From: Rufibacter hautae
GTDB taxonomy: Bacteria > Bacteroidota > Bacteroidia > Cytophagales > Hymenobacteraceae
Reading direction: 5' to 3'
Length of the DNA: 64,000 nucleotides
Assembly (NCBI RefSeq): GCF_008271695.1
Contig: NZ_VKKY01000001.1
Location: forward strand, 862,589-926,588
This document shows, in pieces, positions 63,001 through 64,000 of the stretch; the stretch's first letter is position 1, and each line of letters starts with the position of its first letter. The position numbers were made by a program, and so were the translations under genes. A model generated the notes under the pieces. The model was not told the origin of the DNA, ran no database searches, and saw nothing but the letters and a program-made list of their open reading frames with translations.

Positions 63001-63378
63001 TATATAGGTAAAGACGAGTGTCCCTTTTCCATCGGGCGTGTTGAGGGTAAAATCACCGTTTATGTCGGTGTTGGTGCCAATGGTCGTGCCTTTCAAAACC
63101 ACGCTTACCCCAGTCAAAGCAGAGGCATCTTCAGAAGACACCACTTTCCCTGTCACTTTAAATTGGGTTTGGCGTTCAGTGGCGGCGCCTCGGCTTGCCT
63201 GGTGGTTACTGGCAAGAATGGTGGGATTATGGCCTCTTTTTGAAGAAACAGCACCAATCCCAGAGGGCTTTATTTCACTTTTGGGGAGCCCCTGGGCCAA
63301 GCCCGTGAAATGCATGGAAAAATAAAGTAGCAGAACCAGAGCGTACTTGTTCTCTTTAGGTGAGTAGTTGTGCTTCAT
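60037..63378 (-). CDS. SusC/RagA family TonB-linked outer-membrane transporter
   Basis: An 1113-residue TonB-dependent receptor. The signal peptide region is YALVLLLYFSMHFTGLAQ, then an extra linker of about 50 residues, then the CarboxypepD_reg-like domain (FKVTGKVVSSEDASALTGVSVVLKGTTIGTNTDINGDFTL..), the TonB-box region VVVVGFGEQKKASL and the plug with FYIRGLSTFG and DPLILIDGIES. The barrel fills the rest, ending VYNLGVSLNL. It imports SusD-captured glycans or peptides using TonB energy. It is the first gene of a four-gene minus-strand operon; susD starts 22 bases after it ends. The substrate cannot be read from sequence. Confidence 0.95.
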   Translation of the reverse strand: MKHNYSPKENKYALVLLLYFSMHFTGLAQGLPKSEIKPSGIGAVSSKRGHNPTILASNHQASRGAATERQTQFKVTGKVVSSEDASALTGVSVVLKGTTIGTNTDINGDFTLNTPDGKGTLVFTYIGFVTQEVPLENRREISVKLAPDTKAIQEVVVVGFGEQKKASLVSSITSVSVADLKTPTSNLTNAIAGKVAGVISFQQSGEPGLGTDNSTFYIRGLSTFGTGKRDPLILIDGIESSPTDMARLQPDDISDFSVLKDAAASSIYGARGANGVVLINTKSGKEGPIKVSLRVENRISSNTKNFQLADNITYMNLANDATLTRSPLAKEPYSQNKINSTRMGEDPYLFPNNNWVDQLIRDYTFNQGYNINLSGGTNKGRYYLAMTYNRDNGILKVDPINNFNSNISLNNYSIRSNIDFDLTPTTVLTARVYGQFDDYNGPIGGGGTTFRNALNTNPVMFPAFYPKDKLPFVDHPLFGSARTINSDAVETTTLFVNPYAEMVKGYETYKTANLNPQLEIKQDLGFLTKGLGARAMTYLKRVSFVSLNRFYNPFFYNSTINPEDGSYKIGVLNDGSSTSIGLPGTEYLNYTEGLKLVESTFWLQGAVDYNRNFADKHEVGGLLVSYISNYEAGNPGNLIRSLPNRNHGISGRFTYGYDQRYLVEMNFGYNGSERFAKKNRYGFFPSAGIGYRISNEKFFEPLKGIISNLKFRATYGIVGNDQIGNRDERFLYMSNVNLNDNGFGSSFGRNDGTAVYYRPGVSISRYSNESITWEKSKQLNLGMDLNIGSALNSVELIVDVFKQQRSQILQPITYIDNASGLMATPLSNYGKAESQGVDLSANYSKTLSQNLNVELRGTFTYATSKAVKVDELAYDRDLAHLSRAGRPLSQRWGYIAERLFVDNEEVANSPVQFGDMGLLAGDIKYRDINKDGVINTDDMVPLGYPQQPEIIYGFGTTVRYKKFDLNLYFQGAARTSFFIDPWAIQPFYQYQLPNQAGGYQTGLLQAIADDHWSEQNGDLYAFWPRLSTWQVPSNNQTSTWWMRNGSFIRLKNVDFGYNLDKVKRLGIQSARIYFSATNLLMFSKFKLWDVEMGGNGLNYPIQSVYNLGVSLNL

Positions 63379-63912
63379 AGATAAAATAGTTGGTTAAAAT
63401 TTTAAAAGAGTATCAATGCCAAGCCCTTCTCCAAGAGATTAGGGCATGGAACCACTACAGCGTTTTACTTCTTGAAAATCTTGGGTCAGGATCAACCAAA
63501 CCTATTGTACCCGTTGGGGGAGACGGGCTTTGGCAACGGTATCTATGGCAGCATGGGAGCAATGGCAACTACTCTTTGCATGCGTGTTGTGCATCCTATA
63601 TTCAGGTAGGCGCAACCTAGGAATACCAATTCTGGTATGGAACCTTTCGGTAAAATAATAAGCGTATTTTATACACTTATATTGCTTGAGATAAACCTAC
63701 TCTTTAATTCAGAATTTGCAAAATCCGTAACCATGTTTTTATAAAATAAATTTTTATCAATTATTAACAGCCATTTAGCCTCCTACGGGTTAAACTTTTA
63801 AAAATTACCTATTCCTTAACTAGAAGAATAAATAATTGTTAATTTTACACATATAAGCTAAATTCACCTATCAAGGTGGTGTACACTCCCGTGCCATCCC
63901 CGCCCAATATGT
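63379..63912. other. Divergent intergenic region between susC and a secreted-protein gene
   Basis: It is AT-rich toward the right. An imperfect palindrome AAGCGTATT-T-TATACACTT (63661-63679) is a possible operator. No regulator gene (ECF sigma/anti-sigma, hybrid two-component or AraC) is seen between susC and the window edge. Confidence 0.45.
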
Positions 63913-64000
63913 ATGAAGTACAATAAGAAGTTTAGAAGGGTCGTCGTGGGGATGTTGTTGCTGCTGGGCATTACCGAAAGTGTCGGCACAGCCCAAAGAA
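63913..64000 (+). CDS. Start of a secreted protein (3' end outside window)
   Basis: The last 88 bases open with ATG and encode MKYNKKFRRVVVGMLLLL.., a basic start and hydrophobic stretch followed by GTAQR, consistent with a signal peptide cleaved near Ala-Gln. It diverges from susC. The mature part is not in the window, so no family can be named; a second Sus-type or CAZyme gene is plausible by position only. Confidence 0.6.
   Translation, partial: MKYNKKFRRVVVGMLLLLGITESVGTAQR

Noticed and set aside
63390-63620. 76-residue open frame upstream of susC
   Set aside because: No start context or family; it overlaps the susC promoter region.

Overview
This window reads as a chromosomal segment of a Bacteroidota bacterium, most likely Cytophagales close to Hymenobacteraceae (Rufibacter, Nibribacter or Pontibacter type). 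The reasons are a RagA/SusC plus RagB/SusD nutrient-uptake locus, a protein with a type IX secretion sorting tail, many SPII lipoproteins, weak Shine-Dalgarno sequences, promoters of the TTG-N(17-23)-TAnnTTTG type, a monomeric NADP isocitrate dehydrogenase and a tmRNA whose tag reads GESNYAMAA. The genus is inferred from family content and was not tested by any search.

Layout. 1-8.7 kb: the 3' end of an alpha-2-macroglobulin-like gene, a UV-damage endonuclease (uvsE), lipoproteins, an SGNH hydrolase, a PlsC-type acyltransferase and a Dph6-like ATP pyrophosphatase. 8.7-16.5 kb: a ROK regulator, a DUF4112 membrane protein, a GNAT acetyltransferase, 1-pyrroline-5-carboxylate dehydrogenase (pruA), a methyltransferase, a metallophosphoesterase and a nucleotidyltransferase-fold protein. 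16.6-28.4 kb: a 501-bp element carrying a DUF559 nuclease between 45-bp inverted repeats, dnaX with a ten-A slippage tract, an M16 peptidase, an esterase, an MFS efflux pump and a PRISE-type reductase. 28.5-32.8 kb: an AT-rich island of small co-oriented genes separated by attC-like sites. 33-51.8 kb: icd, a T9SS cargo protein, endonuclease V, clpB, a HupE-like membrane protein, a DnaJ-domain protein, an M1 peptidase, an ArsR-type regulator with an acyltransferase, and a YjjG-type HAD phosphatase. 51.8-64 kb: tmRNA (ssrA), a PAS histidine kinase, a STAS-like protein, and a four-gene susC-susD-type operon on the minus strand, with a new secreted-protein gene starting divergently at the window edge.

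The most notable system is the AT-rich island. At least three consecutive units begin with a 7-10 nt core that is the exact reverse complement of the first bases of the attC-like hairpin at their own 3' end. That is the mark of integron gene cassettes that were once circular. No integrase lies in the window, so it looks like a cluster of attC sites lacking an integrase (CALIN) in a Bacteroidota chromosome. Its cargo is a STAS-like protein, a small unknown protein, an HSL-type esterase, an SRPBCC/AHSA1 protein, a small secreted protein and an SGNH hydrolase.

Other notable signals are the compact DUF559 element with TIR-only relatives elsewhere in the window; the dnaX tract, where a one-base slip either way ends translation within a few codons and would give a gamma-like subunit; a gene-end element of about 36 nt (GTTT...AAAC) repeated some 16 times with drifting but often compensated sequence; and several further palindromic intergenic repeat families.
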